Below, in pieces: positions 23,665 to 37,174 of a DNA stretch of 64,000 nt. The notes beneath the pieces are model-generated. The model was not told where the DNA came from. It did no database searches and saw only the letters and a list, made by a program, of their open reading frames with translations. Origin of the DNA: Trichoplax sp. H2 (Eukaryota > Placozoa > Uniplacotomia > Trichoplacea); assembly GCA_003344405.1 (NCBI GenBank), contig NOWV01000010.1, positions 310,001 to 374,000 of the forward strand, given 5' to 3'. The first letter of the stretch is position 1; each line of letters starts with the position of its first letter. The position numbers and the translations under genes are program-made.

Positions 23665-26600
23665 AATAGAAGAGTTTTGGCATTATCAATTTTTTATACA
23701 TATTTTTACAATTGTATTAGTTCATTGCATATAGCGAAGGTAATAATTGCTGTAAATAATTATAATGTGTTACTGTTATTTAATGCCAGGTGTACATTAG
23801 ATGAAAATAATACTGCAAAATTACCTAAAATGAACTTATGATTATTGAGGAAATGATGATTTACTTATAATACTGAACAATTGTAAATTGATATACATAT
23901 GACAGTAAGACAAGTGTCTTTCGCGGGTTAATAATGCAAGATTATCGTATTTAAAATTTTCTGACTACCTGATATATACTATACGTAGGTGTATTTTGTA
24001 AATTAGCAGTACAAGTGATTTATAAAAACGTATTTTATTATATAGTAATGAAAAATTTTATGATTTTCTGTTCAAGTAACAAGATAGAAGCTCATAACTT
24101 AGTAAATGTGATGGAGAATTCTTGATTGGCAGATTGAAAAAATTCGTATTGAGTAAAACTGTCTTTTTATTATTAAGAATTAAAACTAATTGTTAGATTA
24201 TGTAAATTGGTCTCCATTTTTTAGTAAATGTATTATTGTATGAATTTTTATTGGATGCAAAATGCCCTACATCATTATCGAGTAAACGATTGACTATGCT
24301 TCGAGGTTTAGGGCTATTTGCTAATGATCTATAAGATATTAGATATTAGATATTAGCTTGCACTATACGCGTTTATACGAGTATAAATCCGTAGCTTTGA
24401 TTCTTGATTAAGTGAGTGATTGAATTTCAATAATCTTCCGAAAATTGTACTCCTATAAATGACAATGTCACTTTTCGAGTGGTAATAAACAATAGCATTT
24501 AATATTAATTCTTCCGAAAATGTATAACTATATGTAATTAACTACTCAGTATTTTGTAGGAATTCACCACATATCCTTGCTTCAGATTAATTATTCTTAA
24601 TTTTCTAAAATAATGAAATTAAAGCTAGGAGTTATTTAAAGGATCTTACAGGTATAGTACTATAAATTCAAGCAGTAAGGCAGGGATGAAGAGGCCATTT
24701 CTGTGTATGAAAATCAGTCAAATTGAATTATGGTTCTTGAATACAATCATCTCAGCATTTTGATACCATAGCTTTTATCGCCTAACATAGGAAAGGTTTA
24801 TTTGCTATTAATCAGTATAAAGATCAAATACTCATCTAATATATCGATTAATGCAAATCCGAACTCGTCTGCTACCTGTTAACTAGAATTAACGCTGATC
24901 TGATTAGCGAAATATTAATATTTTGTCTATAGTATAAAAAGAGCTAATATATATCTTTGTCAGCTAATACTGCAAATAAAAAGTATATGATTTAATTACT
25001 GGTAATCTATCAAAAACCATTTTATCCAAATAATCTATATATATTCATATTGTAAAACTAATGCAGTCAGAACATTTTACAATTTTGTTATTTGAAATCA
25101 TTCCTAAAGAGATTTGATTACTAATAGCTACATAAGTATACAAGTACTGTACAGTATCTTATTACTATGTTAAGTAATGGTATCAGAATTTGTCTACAGT
25201 ACTATCTACTTGATTAAAATTACTAATAAATTGATTAATGACAATCTATTTAACTACATCTAACGAAAGTATTTCAGCTGATACAACCATAGCTAGTCTT
25301 CAGCTTTGTTAATTAAGTTTACTTGTACTTAAGACGGTAATTAGTTAATGACCTGCACACGATATTACTTTAATAAACATACTATAGTACGGATAATCTT
25401 CTAAAAACATGATCTCTAACGTTTCACTCCAATACTACAGCTGGACAACCTCACTATATTAGTACGATAGCTTCTATCGCTATAAGGTTCTACTAACGAA
25501 CGAGAAAAGTGTGCAGGCCATTTGTTGGATTAAAGTCTCTTATTTTCCTACTGCTCTTTTTCAAATATCTAGCATCTAGCAGATATCTCAATTTACAAAC
25601 ACACTGAACATTTTTACTAATTTCGTTATACGCATATTTCAATAAATCTTACTTTTGTAACTCCTATACTTTGAATACGTTTAATCTAGAATTTTGCTTC
25701 TGGACCAACATACATTCTTCACGCAAAAACATCTGTATTTATATTTAATAACAAACTATAAAGTTGATGACTCTACATATACACAGTTAACTTTTATTTT
25801 AAGAACTATTAAAAAACATGATTTTATACCCATCATTAATATTAGCAAAAATGCAAAGCTGATCTTTGCAGAAAATGACAATGGCCAGATAGTGTTATAA
25901 CTCTGGCTGAAATAGCTACATTTACCTAGCAATGAATCTTGCAACATCAACATTAGTGCTGTATTTTCAAACTGATCATATGTGAGCTATTTCATATTGA
26001 AACAGAGAATAAATTAGGATTATCTCCATTTTTGAGAAAAGCCAATATTAATATTATAACCAAAATAAATTAACGTTAAAAGTTACTTGAGAAGGAAATA
26101 GACAATAGGCTAGTTGTATAAAATGACTAACTAGTTTCGACAATCAAGGTGAAATACGAAAATATGGCATGATCTGATATTGTATCAGAATAGTAGACAA
26201 AGTAGTATTAACACGAAAGTGTTAATTAGAAAAGGTATTATTCACTGGTACTTAATTAATCAGGATCGAAATTTACTATCTGGATTTAAGGCTATCATAT
26301 TAAGCTTGATGTAGTTAATATATTTCAAGACTATGGCAGAAAAAAAGTTGTTAAGAGCTTGCCAGACAAAATCTCGCTCATAATAGAAAGCTGAATTAAG
26401 TGATTTTTCTATATCATTAGGACTTTCAATAATTTTATATAACTAATGTAAGAAATAGATAAAATCTTTAAAGGGACACGATGCATTTATGAATTGATTT
26501 ATAATTGATAGCGGAAATTATGATTAATGGTTAGTAAATCAGCTGCTATAAAGATAATCTTATCATATTGGACACCTAGCTAAAATGAGAGTTTACTATC

Positions 26601-27542
26601 GTGAAATCGAAAGAATTCCTTAACTGCTGTAGGAAGTTACTGAGTAGCGATTGAGTTCCAAGTACATCGTGGAAATTTCCGAATGAAACAGTAGCAAAAC
26701 TGCTTAATGAAACCAGCTGTTGTAATATATAATCAGTAGCATTTAATATGTGCCAAAGGGTATCACTTATAAATATATTCTCTAATCATAAAATTTAAGG
26801 ATGGCTTTAACTCGAGAAAAGTGATACTCTCCAGATTTCGATCAGATGATATCAAATAGTAAAGGAAATCAGGGTCATCGTTATTTTTACCAATTTTCAT
26901 CAAATATTTAGAGATAACTTGGTCTAGAAGGGTAGAAAATTTAGATAGATTGAAAAAAGTCGTTTATAAAGTAATTTTAAACCTTCCTATGCTTGTGTCG
27001 ATAGTGCTTTTTATCCGCATTTTCTATCGGCTAAGGTTAAAGGTTGATGTAGTAATAAAAAGCACTAGCTATGTATCAAGTATTGAATTTCTACCAGATT
27101 AGATTATATGATCATTAAATCTTGATTAATAATATTAATTTTTGCCAATATTGGACATTAACTTGTCGGAATAGAAGGGCAGTAGCAGCAAGCTCTTATA
27201 TGAATGTTTTCCATGTTGAAGGCTAGTGTCATCGTAGAAAAGTGATATTTTTGATACGTGATAGGGCAGAGTAGTCAAGATCGGAACGTAAAATCTTGAT
27301 TCAATTTAATGACGATTACAGTCGTTGTAGAAAAGGATTATTATTTTTGGAAACATATGGCTCTAATAGTATGAAGATCGAGATATTCAAATCTAGATTA
27401 AATCCGTTAATGTCAATCCTAGTAAATATCCAAAGGTGATGTGGTCGAAAAGGAAGAATAGGAAGTGATAGTATATCGCTTATACAAGTAATTGTACGCC
27501 ATGCTTGTAACTACTGTCGTTAGCGTTATTAGTGACCATTTT
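23665..27542. other. 3.9 kb spacer, no gene seen
   Basis: AT-rich sequence between the TRPML 3' end and the 3' end of the Tctex1 gene, so the flanking genes converge. The open frames at 23537-23734 and 25694-25953 lack any domain. A short direct repeat, GATATTAGATATTAGATATTAG, lies at about 24336-24357. Nothing else was recognised. Confidence 0.5.
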
Positions 27543-28172
27543 TTACTCACAGTAGACAGCATAAACAACACATACAGCATATAATGAAGCATTTTGAAAG
27601 CAATAGGATGCATAATTATCCAGATTATCATCCCATAGACATTGGCTTGTTACAGATATACATTGTCCTGACTTTTGTCCTATATTGACATAACAAATTA
27701 ATCTATAACGTGGTAAGTGTAATTTTTTAACACCATCTTTAATTTTCTCCGCTAACTCAGAAGACTGCTGACGACAATAATCATGTTGGTAAGTTTTGTC
27801 ATCTAGTTCTTTATTAACGATGTGGCGTATAATTCTTTCTACATCTTCAGCAGGGAAAGCTGTTGTCGAGCGTATTTTATAAAGATCGGAGGCAGAACTA
27901 TTCGTATGTCGACTAGTTAACCTTGATGAATCTGCTGATCGTATAGGTTCAGCGGAATGGCAAACTTCACTTTCACCTCGAAAATCATCGCGCCGTCTAC
28001 GAGCCTGTTCAGTTATATGGATTGCTCTTCGTTTTAAATGTTGTGCTGTCCTTTTAGCTGACAGAAATCCCAACAGTAATGATGATTCATTGGAACTATC
28101 TAACCCACTATTGCCGTTGACAATATGGCTGATATCGAAAGCAGAACGTGATTTAGGAAGGCCGCTGGTCAT
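27543..28172 (-). CDS. Tctex1-domain protein (dynein light chain DYNLT4/5-like)
   Basis: Tctex1-family light chains dimerise and bind dynein intermediate chain or cargo, in cytoplasmic or axonemal/IFT dynein. One uninterrupted exon encodes 209 residues from the ATG at 28172-28170. The C-terminal ~105 residues are the Tctex1 fold: PAEDVERIIRHIVNKELDD, then a helix with ELAEKIKDGVKKLHLPRYR, strands around YVNIGQ, SQCLWDDN, and the family-typical end NASLYAVCVVYAVYCE followed by the stop. The ~100-residue N-terminal extension is Ser- and Arg-rich and not conserved in an obvious way; such extensions occur in TCTEX1D-type members rather than in DYNLT1/3. A GTG nine bases upstream extends the frame but is an unlikely start. 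An upstream exon joined at about 28190 (ATTAG|AACAG on the minus strand) is possible. It is intron-free in the coding part, unlike its neighbours. Confidence 0.9.
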   Translation of the reverse strand: MTSGLPKSRSAFDISHIVNGNSGLDSSNESSLLLGFLSAKRTAQHLKRRAIHITEQARRRRDDFRGESEVCHSAEPIRSADSSRLTSRHTNSSASDLYKIRSTTAFPAEDVERIIRHIVNKELDDKTYQHDYCRQQSSELAEKIKDGVKKLHLPRYRLICYVNIGQKSGQCISVTSQCLWDDNLDNYASYCFQNASLYAVCVVYAVYCE

Positions 28173-28181
28173 CTTGGACAC

Positions 28182-31100
28182 TGTTCTAATTTTTCTTTCC
28201 TTCTATTTTAATGGTTAAGGTTAAAAATCAAATCAATTTTAACGTAAGTCAATAAACTGATATGTAAGGTAAATTTCAATCAATGCAGTCGGCCGACTTA
28301 GGATAACAATTTTTAACTTGATTAATTCTTCCCTGGTGGTCCTTAATCTTTTATCTTTGTATAATGCTTCTATATAGAAAAAGGTAAAAATTGAATAAAA
28401 GTATTTCTTAGTCCTGTAGTAGTCTATTTCGTAAACTTGCGCTGTCCTAGGAGGAGGTAGATTTCTTTATGTTCTCGTTAATTGAACATTACAGTGGTTA
28501 TTTTTTTTAGAATTATCCCATTGTATCAGTTTTGAAAAGAGTCTTCAATTTTCTTATAAAGAATGTAAGCATTGTACTTGCTTCTTTTGCTTGTCATCGC
28601 ACAAATAACATCCGACAATTCTAATAATGGTTGTTATGTTTCCAGTGGATCCAATAAAGCTCGCAGTTGAATGTGAAAGGTTAGAATAGGGAATATCTAG
28701 TATACTTGTCGTCAGAATTGGATAGAAGCAGACATATTCTTGTCGTGGCTATTATTTTTTCATAACCGATAACAATACGGTAACTCTAGTAACACTATAT
28801 ATTTATCTTAATATAAAATCCCATATAATAACATATCCATTAATATCTCATTTGAATCAAATGACACTTAAACCTTAGACCGACTAGTAAATTTATTAGC
28901 ACTGTTGATTAATTGATTTTCCTCCATCAATAATGTAATATCAATGAAAATTATGCAAGCTACAGCTCTAAAATAGATAGTTTATTGATATTTATAGACA
29001 ATAAATAAAAAGTAAAGAGCGTATGTATTTCATTTCGAATAATACATATATATCATTCATACTTAGTCTTCATGAACGGTATTTGCTGATGCAGTATGCC
29101 CATCTGCTATACTATCAAAATTGAAGTTGTTCACCTAGTTTAATCCCTTTGTCAGCAATGCAATATCAAGGAAGAAAGGATAACTTTAACCGAAGCTGCT
29201 ACGATATGACGAACATTTAGACATTATTTTAGTATAGATGAGATAGTATGACTTGAAATTTATTTTAAGAGAAAATACATTGCATCTAAAAAGGGACAAA
29301 TTCTCATTTTGCTATGCTTATTGTTAGTTGTTATCAATACTCTTGAATGATATATTCAAGTAATGTTTACTATAAAGTAAACGAAATTAAAAATCTTAAA
29401 CCAATTACTTATTTTATTCTATAAAAGTAGTACGTATACGGTACACGACTCTATTTCAATATTTGATATAATTGAATAACAGAACCTGATCTGAAATGAT
29501 AAAATTTGAGTGTATCAATGTTTACTAATTTATGGTTGCGCTGCAAATCCTATAAATCGGTTTCTATGGATAAAAATAGATAATTCTGTTATTCCTTTTA
29601 CTATTGTTTATGTAACCATATTAATTCTTCTTGGTAAACATATCAAATTCTTGCCAACTAAAGCTTTCATAAATGTGATTATCAGTAACGCAATTTCATA
29701 TAATAATTCTTTGATGTTCCAACATCAGAGCCTGAATGATGGTTTAATGGTAGCGAAACTTAGGAAACCTAATTAGATCAAGGAAGGGAACAGACGAATT
29801 ATTCACTTTTACCGAAATTTATTGCTCAGTAGCTAAAAAGGACTGGTAATGATGGCTAAAAATTCAGATGTAGAATACTGCATCGTTTATTGATAAACTT
29901 GATAGAAGGGTCTAAAGCTGGCTACTCAGGCGTATATTACAATCTTCTCAATGGTTAGCAAGCTCATATATTTATGTTAAGTAATTTATGGACAATGTCT
30001 TATTTTAGTTTAATATAGTCAACTGAGTCAATTCTGAGGTATGAATACGATCGCTTATTTTGCCGGTAATCTGTCTATCATTTTACGACTGTACTGTTGT
30101 TTACATAATTATAGAACTCAGAAATAGAGCTACCGCAATACTATTACTGTACTATTGTTACTTTCAGCTATAAGATTATTGAGATACCGATATTGGATAG
30201 GTAATCAACAATATCATGCTTTTTATGTTTTCTTGTGAGAGCTGATAGTTTACTATTATATAATATTAAATTAGAAATACCAGTGTAGTGTGAATAGACA
30301 TCTAACTAACTTTGATCACATCATTGGTTATATAAAACATTATATTGTTTCTCAGCAAGTTCGGGCACTCCATATTCTTTGAGCATGTCCTCTTAACAAT
30401 CCTTTCTCCTGACTGTTTGATGAGTGTATTACCGAATGTAGTGTGCTTAATTTTGTAATGGTTATTCGTATATTTAGATTAATTAGTAAAATTTAGAAGC
30501 CGTATGTTACAGACTATAGTTTATTAAGCAGAAGATTGTAAAATTAGAATATAATGCAGAAAAATATATATAACGTAGTTGTTGATTCTAGGGATACGAA
30601 ATAAAAATAATTTACTACTTAACTCTTGCACGTACAAGCTTCATTAACCAATATTTAATGATTTACGATTAACCTGAATACTAACTAGCATTTATTATAT
30701 AGCATATAAGTGTTTTAACCATCGATTCTAGTTGAGAAATATTTATATCAGGACATTGGTACATTTTGTAGTCAAAATTCGATAGAGTTACTGTTTATAT
30801 GCTTAGATAATATCTCGAGGCGATATTAATATAGAGCTCTTAGCTTATCTGAGTACCTTATGCGATATGGATAATGAACAAGGATAATACTGTAGATGCG
30901 AATTGATAACATAGCACAAAGATCTTATATATAATTAAAGTAACTATCTTCAGAATGAATTTAATTATAAATCTAAACGTTCTTGTAATAATATTGCAAA
31001 TCGAGAAAAGCATAAAATAAAGCTGAAATATTATTGTTCTTGTCGTATTATAAATTACCTTTGTCATCATTATTGTATACACGCAATATAGGGGGCGTCG

Positions 31101-34100
31101 TCGCTATAGTGACAGACACTAAGATTTATAAAAAGAAGCTGAAATTACAATTATCTTTTGGTTTTCAGAAATGACTATATTTCAACTGATTTAATGAAGT
31201 TAGCGGTAGGTAGGCACTTTGATCAGTCTATAGCGTACGATATATAATTGTGTTAGTCATTTCATCATGATCTAGTTTTTGCTACTGCACTCTTGGCATA
31301 ATTTCGTAGTCTAATAGTCATTGAAGGTCGAATAATAATAATTATCGATTTATATCAGCCTGTAGCATTTATTAAGAGATTATTTTATATTAGCATGGTA
31401 TTTCATACCTAGGATTTCCTCCTGTATCATTCGGTTAAGGCTAAACTATTTCTAAGTCTGCTAATGCTTTATAATTTAGCAGAAGTTGGAAAAATTTATC
31501 TACTAAACAGTTGAATCATTGCAGAGGAAATGAGACATATGAATTTCTATGGGATCTATTCGAAATTTTTACGTTCTATTAAATACTGAAAAATAGAAAA
31601 AGAGATTTTTATATTTAATAAAGATATGGATGTCCCTTATGTAGCAATAATGGGCCATGTATGTATGGTACATGATATTGCCGAGATCTAACAGCATCAA
31701 TAATGAAGACTTAGTGTATTATATAGTGTATTCGATATTGACTATATTTATTAATGAAGTAAACGGGATTATTGCATTATAGAGTTGCTTCTTTCCAAGT
31801 AGTTGCAGCTTACATTTATCCGGGCATTATTATCAACAAGTACCGTCGTATTAAAAATATCACTGACCTATACAGTCAAACATTGGTAATTATTGTTGTA
31901 AAGACTGTTGTATTGAACGATGTATCATTTTCTATTAAGTCTAGTGCATCTAGTCTGTACGACCAGGCTTAGACCACTACTTGTGCTGACATTTCGAATG
32001 TGCTAAGATTACGCAGTGCAGTATCTATGATACAGAATAACTATGTTAGGACCATAGGGAAGAACCTCTATGGGTTAGAACTTTTAAGTATTAGGAAAGC
32101 TTACTGTAGATAATTATGCAGACACTCTACGATATAATCCGGCCTCGAGGGATAAAAGCCGGGAGTTTTTAAGGGAGGAAGGGGTTGCCAATTATTAATA
32201 ATTGCTATTTGATGCTAAGTTGGCTGTAATAATAGTTTCTATGATAATGTTCGGTAATCTTCTGTTACTAAAGTAGAATTAAAATATTAAATAGCTGATT
32301 TCAATAAATAATTTTATATACGAAGAAAGAACATTATTCTAGAGACATTATTTGCAATACGTGCATTATACTGTACACACGCTAAACATCTCATAGATGA
32401 TAATTCTTCTATATACCGTATGCAAGTGGTAGAGGTTTATGGCAAACGGACATTTACATACCTATATTATTGATCTTGCTAGATTGCAATAAAATTATTC
32501 GTTAAAAAATTTCAATTTCAATGAATAAGTTGTAATATGCGTGTACATACAGCACAATATACTATGCAGAGGACAGGTACTGGTAAAGTAGATAGCTTGG
32601 ATGATCCGAAAGCATTTCCCAGTGCTGCATGTGTGTGTTTGTGTATTATCTAGCATATGTATATGTATTATTAAAATTCTTACGTCTTGACTTTATCCGC
32701 GGGAAAATGGTACATATATATCATATACATACTCGTATGTGCTGTACTCATGACTACTATGATGTCATCTTTATTAAAGAGTACGAAATAAAAATTAGGA
32801 ATCATCTACTACGCTTCGTAGTCTTCTACTTCTTTTCATCTACCACACCTATTTTTCTCACAGTATAAAAAATACTAAACTAATATGTTTTAGTATTTAA
32901 TATTAAAATCGATGCTGTACTAGGAAACATATTGTAGCACTAGGTAACAGTAAATTGTATTTATATAACCGTGCCTTTCAATCATTTCAGTATTTTCTAT
33001 TTACGATCTCTCTATGATAATACAACGGTTGACTTACTGCATAATTAATGAGTACAGTTTTATTAATGGCTATAATGGTACTATCGAAAAATGCTATAGT
33101 CCTTCCAATAGTAGTACCGGTACTGTATATGCTATAACTATACGCACACAACACCTATGGCTCTGATTGTATCTAGATAATAAAAGGAAGAATACGATTT
33201 ACGGCAAGCGCCTATGGATAGATTTCTTTTCTCTGTAACGATAGTTAACGGTATGTTGAACAGATAAAAGTATAATATAGATGAATAGTTATGAAATGCA
33301 ATTACTTACGTTGAAAGTTAAGCAATCTAATTTGAGCCAAGAGCAATACTACTACAAACTTTACTGTATGCTGTATTTATATAGATATGAGTATAAATTA
33401 ATTGAAGATAGCTATATTTAAATAACGGCGTTGTTAATGTATTCTTTTAAACCTACATATAGATCATTAGGCCATAGCTATCACACCATATGATCATTAA
33501 CAAATAAAGTCATTTTAATATACCTTTTATGACTATACTTAGGCTACTAGCGCACCCCTATATTACTTTAAAAGCAAAGCATTAATTATTGTACTGTATT
33601 TGTAGTTATTAGGAGTTTGTCAAGTAGGCCTATACTTGTACTATAGTAAGATTGCTATACGACTTGATGTTATTCTAGAAGTAGTATGCTGTACAGTACT
33701 ATGTGAGCATACTTAAGTTAAGTAGCCAGTCATTCCATGCATGCTAAATGATATTACTGTATCGTGAATGATTGATTGATTGCTACATTATTGGATACGT
33801 TATATTGGGCGTACTATAAGCGGTATTGTCCATTCTATGGGATAATTTGGCAATATTGTTGACTTAATGTATCAATAGTTAATGAAATAACTGCGGCACC
33901 GAGTGATTCAAAGACATTATTAATCATTAATCAGAATTATTAGAAAGTTTCTTGTCCGTTATTATCTAGACGGTATTTTTAGGTTTAGTTGCAGTTGTTA
34001 ATATTTCATAATCTATTTCCTTTCCTTTTTTACGTTAGAATTGTAATGAGACTGTAAAATTATCCACAAATCTTTCTCTTAATATATCAATCACTGGTGT

Positions 34101-34153
34101 TGGATAATTACCGTCAGGTCTAATTACCGTAGTAAAGGAAGAGAAAAACGCTT
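28182..34153. other. 6 kb spacer, no gene seen
   Basis: AT-rich sequence between the divergent Tctex1 gene (minus) and the CAT gene (plus), so both promoters should lie here. The open frames at 29510-29776, 30858-31082, 31772-31972 and 32629-32868 translate to composition-biased peptides without a domain. A short GC-richer spot near 32140-32190 (GGCCTCGAGGGATAAAAGCC and GAGTTTTTAAGGGAGGAAGG) has no identified meaning. No RNA gene was recognised. Confidence 0.5.
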
Positions 34154-37100
34154 ATGCTGAAACGAATCATGGATTGTCGTCATGGTTTTACTAACGGAGA
34201 TCATCAAGTTCATTTCGTAAAAAGAATAACTAGATTGAAGATAGCAGATCATGATGATTTTCCTGAAGATGATACTAATGAATCCAATCGAGAGGGCAAA
34301 CTTAAACGCTGCTTAAATACATTTGATTTAACTGCTTTAGGGATAGGAAGTACATTAGGTGCTGGTGTCTACGTTATTACTGGCCAAGTAGCGCGTCAAT
34401 CGGCGGGACCGTCAGTGATTATTGCTTTTGCCATTGCCGCTTTTGCTTCGGCTTTAGCCGCTTTATGTTATGCTGAGTTTGGCTCTCGAATTACTAAAAC
34501 TGGATCAGCTTATGTCTACAGTTATGTTACTGTTGGTGAATTGATTGCTTTTATAATCGGATGGAATCTCATTTTAGAATATGCTATCTCTGTGGCATCG
34601 GTAGCCCGTGCTTGGAGTGGTAATCTTGATTCATTAGCCAATCACGCTATATCCAACTATTTTCAAAAGCATCTCAGCTGGCATGCTCCTGGTTTAGCCT
34701 CTTATCCCGATTTTCTGGCTTTTGCAATCGTGATTATATTTACAATCACTTTAAGTACTGGCGTTAAAGCTTCTTCGACTATAAATAATATCTTTACCGT
34801 GACTAATTTAATGGTGATCACATTTGTTTTTTCATGCGGGATGTTTTACGCCGATATTCAAAACTGGAACATTCCCAATTCTTCTATTCCACACCCTGGT
34901 CCCTATCCTTTACAAGGTTATGGTGGATTTACACCATTTGGCATTGGTGGTTTATTAACTGGTGCTGCTACTAGTTTCTATGCTTACGTTGGTTTTGATG
35001 CGATATGTACAACTAGTGAGGAAGTCCGTAATCCTCAACGTGTTGTACCCTTAAGTATTTTACTAACGTTAGTTGTCTGCTTTATAGCTTATTCATCAAT
35101 CTCCATAGTTATTACATTAATGGTGCCCTACTATAAAATTGATCCCAAGGCTCCTTTACCACAAGTATTTGCTTTGAAAGGGGTTAAAGTTGCTCAATAT
35201 ATTATCTCTGTGGGTGCTTTCTGTGGTCTGTCAGCGTCGATTATGGGGTCAGTATTTCCATTGCCTAGAGTGATTTTTGCCATGTCTCGTGATGGCTTGC
35301 TATTCAAGTAAGTGATAGAGTAAAGCTTTAATATTTAATAGGTTGATATAGATTTGCATAAATAGCTTCATTTAGAGAGTAGTAGGTTACATTGGTAGTT
35401 TTTGGAGGTTAATCTATTCTCAAAATTCGATGAACTTGATGTAATTACTGTTGCAATTTAACTCTTGACCGCGGCGCGTGTTAAGATAAACTACTGCATA
35501 TTGGATATTCTAAGCAGGGCTCAATCCTGTATCGTCATTTTTATACAGTTCTATAATATGGATACAATTAAAAACTTGAGCTAAAAAAGAAAAATGATTT
35601 GAAGATATTGATAGATAAAAAGTGAAATTGCCTTTCTACCTGGCAATAGAATAACTAGCTATTTTAATAGATCAGCCACGATCTAACAGGAAAAATAGTT
35701 AAGACTACGTATGATACTATCACCTTTATACAGTTACTAAGTAAATGTACGAATAAAATTAAAATAAAAGGCCATCTAAAGATGCTGATCGATTAAAAGT
35801 ACAGCATACTATAGTCCTGAAGATAGTCCTTGAGTTCGCATCCTTTTTATTTTTATTACGCTAACATGTGAGTGAAATTATAGTTAAGATATAAAATTAT
35901 CTAAAGATAGCGATATATTAAAGGTAAGGCATATTTCATATTGAAGACAACTTTTAATTCTTTTTCGTTCTGATACAATTATTAAGTAGATTTACGAATA
36001 TATTATTGATTATAATGATCAACTATCTAAAGAATTAAACAGATTAAAGGCTAAGCTTTCTTTTCGCTCGTAGTGATGTAATAACTAATAGATCAATAAA
36101 TGATCTAACAGCGATTAAATTGCTTAATTTGCTCTTAACTTATGGCTTTTTTGGATAGGATACTTGGTAGAGTCCATGATAGATTCAAGACGCCATTGTA
36201 TGCTACCGTCGTATCAGGAATATTCTGTTCAATCGTGGCTCTGATTTTTGATATAGCAGCATTAGTTAATATGATGTCTATTGGTACGCTCTTGGCCTAT
36301 ATTTTAGTTTCGGCATCGATATTAATCCTACATTATCAGCCTAGTGATCATAGTATTGGACAATCCTTACAAGATGATAACCAGATCGAACTGATTCAAC
36401 ATGCAACTACACAACCGCAGAATGAAGAAAATGATGGATTACAAAATCAATCAGCACTTCATGATTATGGATCAGTTAATAACAATGGTGTAGAATTTAA
36501 GAGTAATTTAGGTGATAAATCATCTGAAAATGATCTAATTTTGCCCGATAATAATCAGCTAAGTGATACTTTAAGTGATATTGACGATGATAAAATTGAT
36601 GATGAAGACCAACCAACATCCCAAAGTGGCAGGACAGTTATCAAATGTGTCACCGCCCTAAGTGCTGCTATTTTAGCACTAAATCTCATTCTTATTAAAT
36701 TAATCAACCAATTACTCAATCGTACATGGTGGGCGATTCTTTTAGTCTGCACTCTAGTTCTATTGATATTAATAGTGATATATATTATCGTGAGACAGCC
36801 TAAAAACCGGCAAAAATTAAAATTTAAAGTGCCATTAGTTCCATTTATACCCATTTTAAGTTTATTTATTAACCTCTTTTTAATTTTAAAATTGCCTACA
36901 GCTACGTGGATACGATTCGCTATTTGGATGGCTATTGGTAAGTATTAAGCAGTGGAAATTAGAAAGATATTATGAACTTTGTTCAATATGCAGCGTAATT
37001 GTAGTTACACTTTCATTAAAGCTTATTAATTATCCGTACATTGTAGGTTTCAGTATTTATTTCGGTTATGGAATGTGGCATAGCGTGGAAGAAAGGCAAA

Positions 37101-37174
37101 TGCGATTTTGTCACAAGCTACCATTGAATGACGATGATGAAGATGATGATCACTTTAGAACGAAGAGAGATTAA
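34154..37174 (+). CDS. CAT-type cationic amino acid transporter (SLC7 family)
   Basis: Members of this SLC7 subgroup move arginine, lysine and ornithine across the plasma or lysosomal membrane; which substrate applies here is not visible. Three exons, 34154-35307, 36159-36937 and 37047-37174, join in phase to 686 codons. After a ~50-residue cytosolic N-terminus, membrane segments begin at LTALGIGSTLGAGVYVITGQ (about residue 60). CAT-family signatures follow: CYAEFGSRITKTGSAYVYSY, GELIAFIIGWNLILEY, GFDAICTTSEEVRNPQ, AMSRDGLLFK, and MMSIGTLLAYILVSA after the first junction. A hydrophilic Asp/Asn/Gln-rich cytosolic loop of roughly 90 residues (about 445-535) precedes the last membrane segments. 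The final exon completes WMAIGFSIYFGYGMWHSVEE and an acidic DDDEDDD tail. The ATG at 36142 is not a start: the acceptor TTTGGATAG at 36150-36158 restores the family reading KILGRV. Confidence 0.95.
35780..36065. repeat. degenerate ~125 bp tandem repeats in CAT intron 1
   Basis: A unit containing a (A/T)TCTAAAGA segment followed by GATTAAA(A/G)G(T/C)(A/T)(C/A)AGC recurs at about 35775-35810, 35895-35935 and 36025-36060, an offset of roughly 123-126 bp. A matching TATACAGTTACTAAGTA / ATACAATTATTAAGTA block precedes two of them. Copies are diverged and lie wholly within the 851 bp intron. Confidence 0.55.

Noticed and set aside
35820-35850. GAGTTCGCATCC resembling a tRNA T-loop
   Set aside because: No matching acceptor stem, D-arm or anticodon arm can be built around it.
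36110-36150. U12-type intron end suggested by GCTCTTAAC
   Set aside because: A normal AG acceptor at 36157-36158 fits the phase and homology, and the donor is a standard GTAAGT, so no minor-spliceosome intron is needed.
36142-36158. ATG at 36142 as the start of a second gene
   Set aside because: Splicing 35307 to 36159 continues the CAT family reading exactly (AMSRDGLLFK then ILGRV), so the codons from 36142 are intron tail.
36555-36854. Minus-strand open frame of 99 codons
   Set aside because: It is antisense to the second CAT exon and has no domain.
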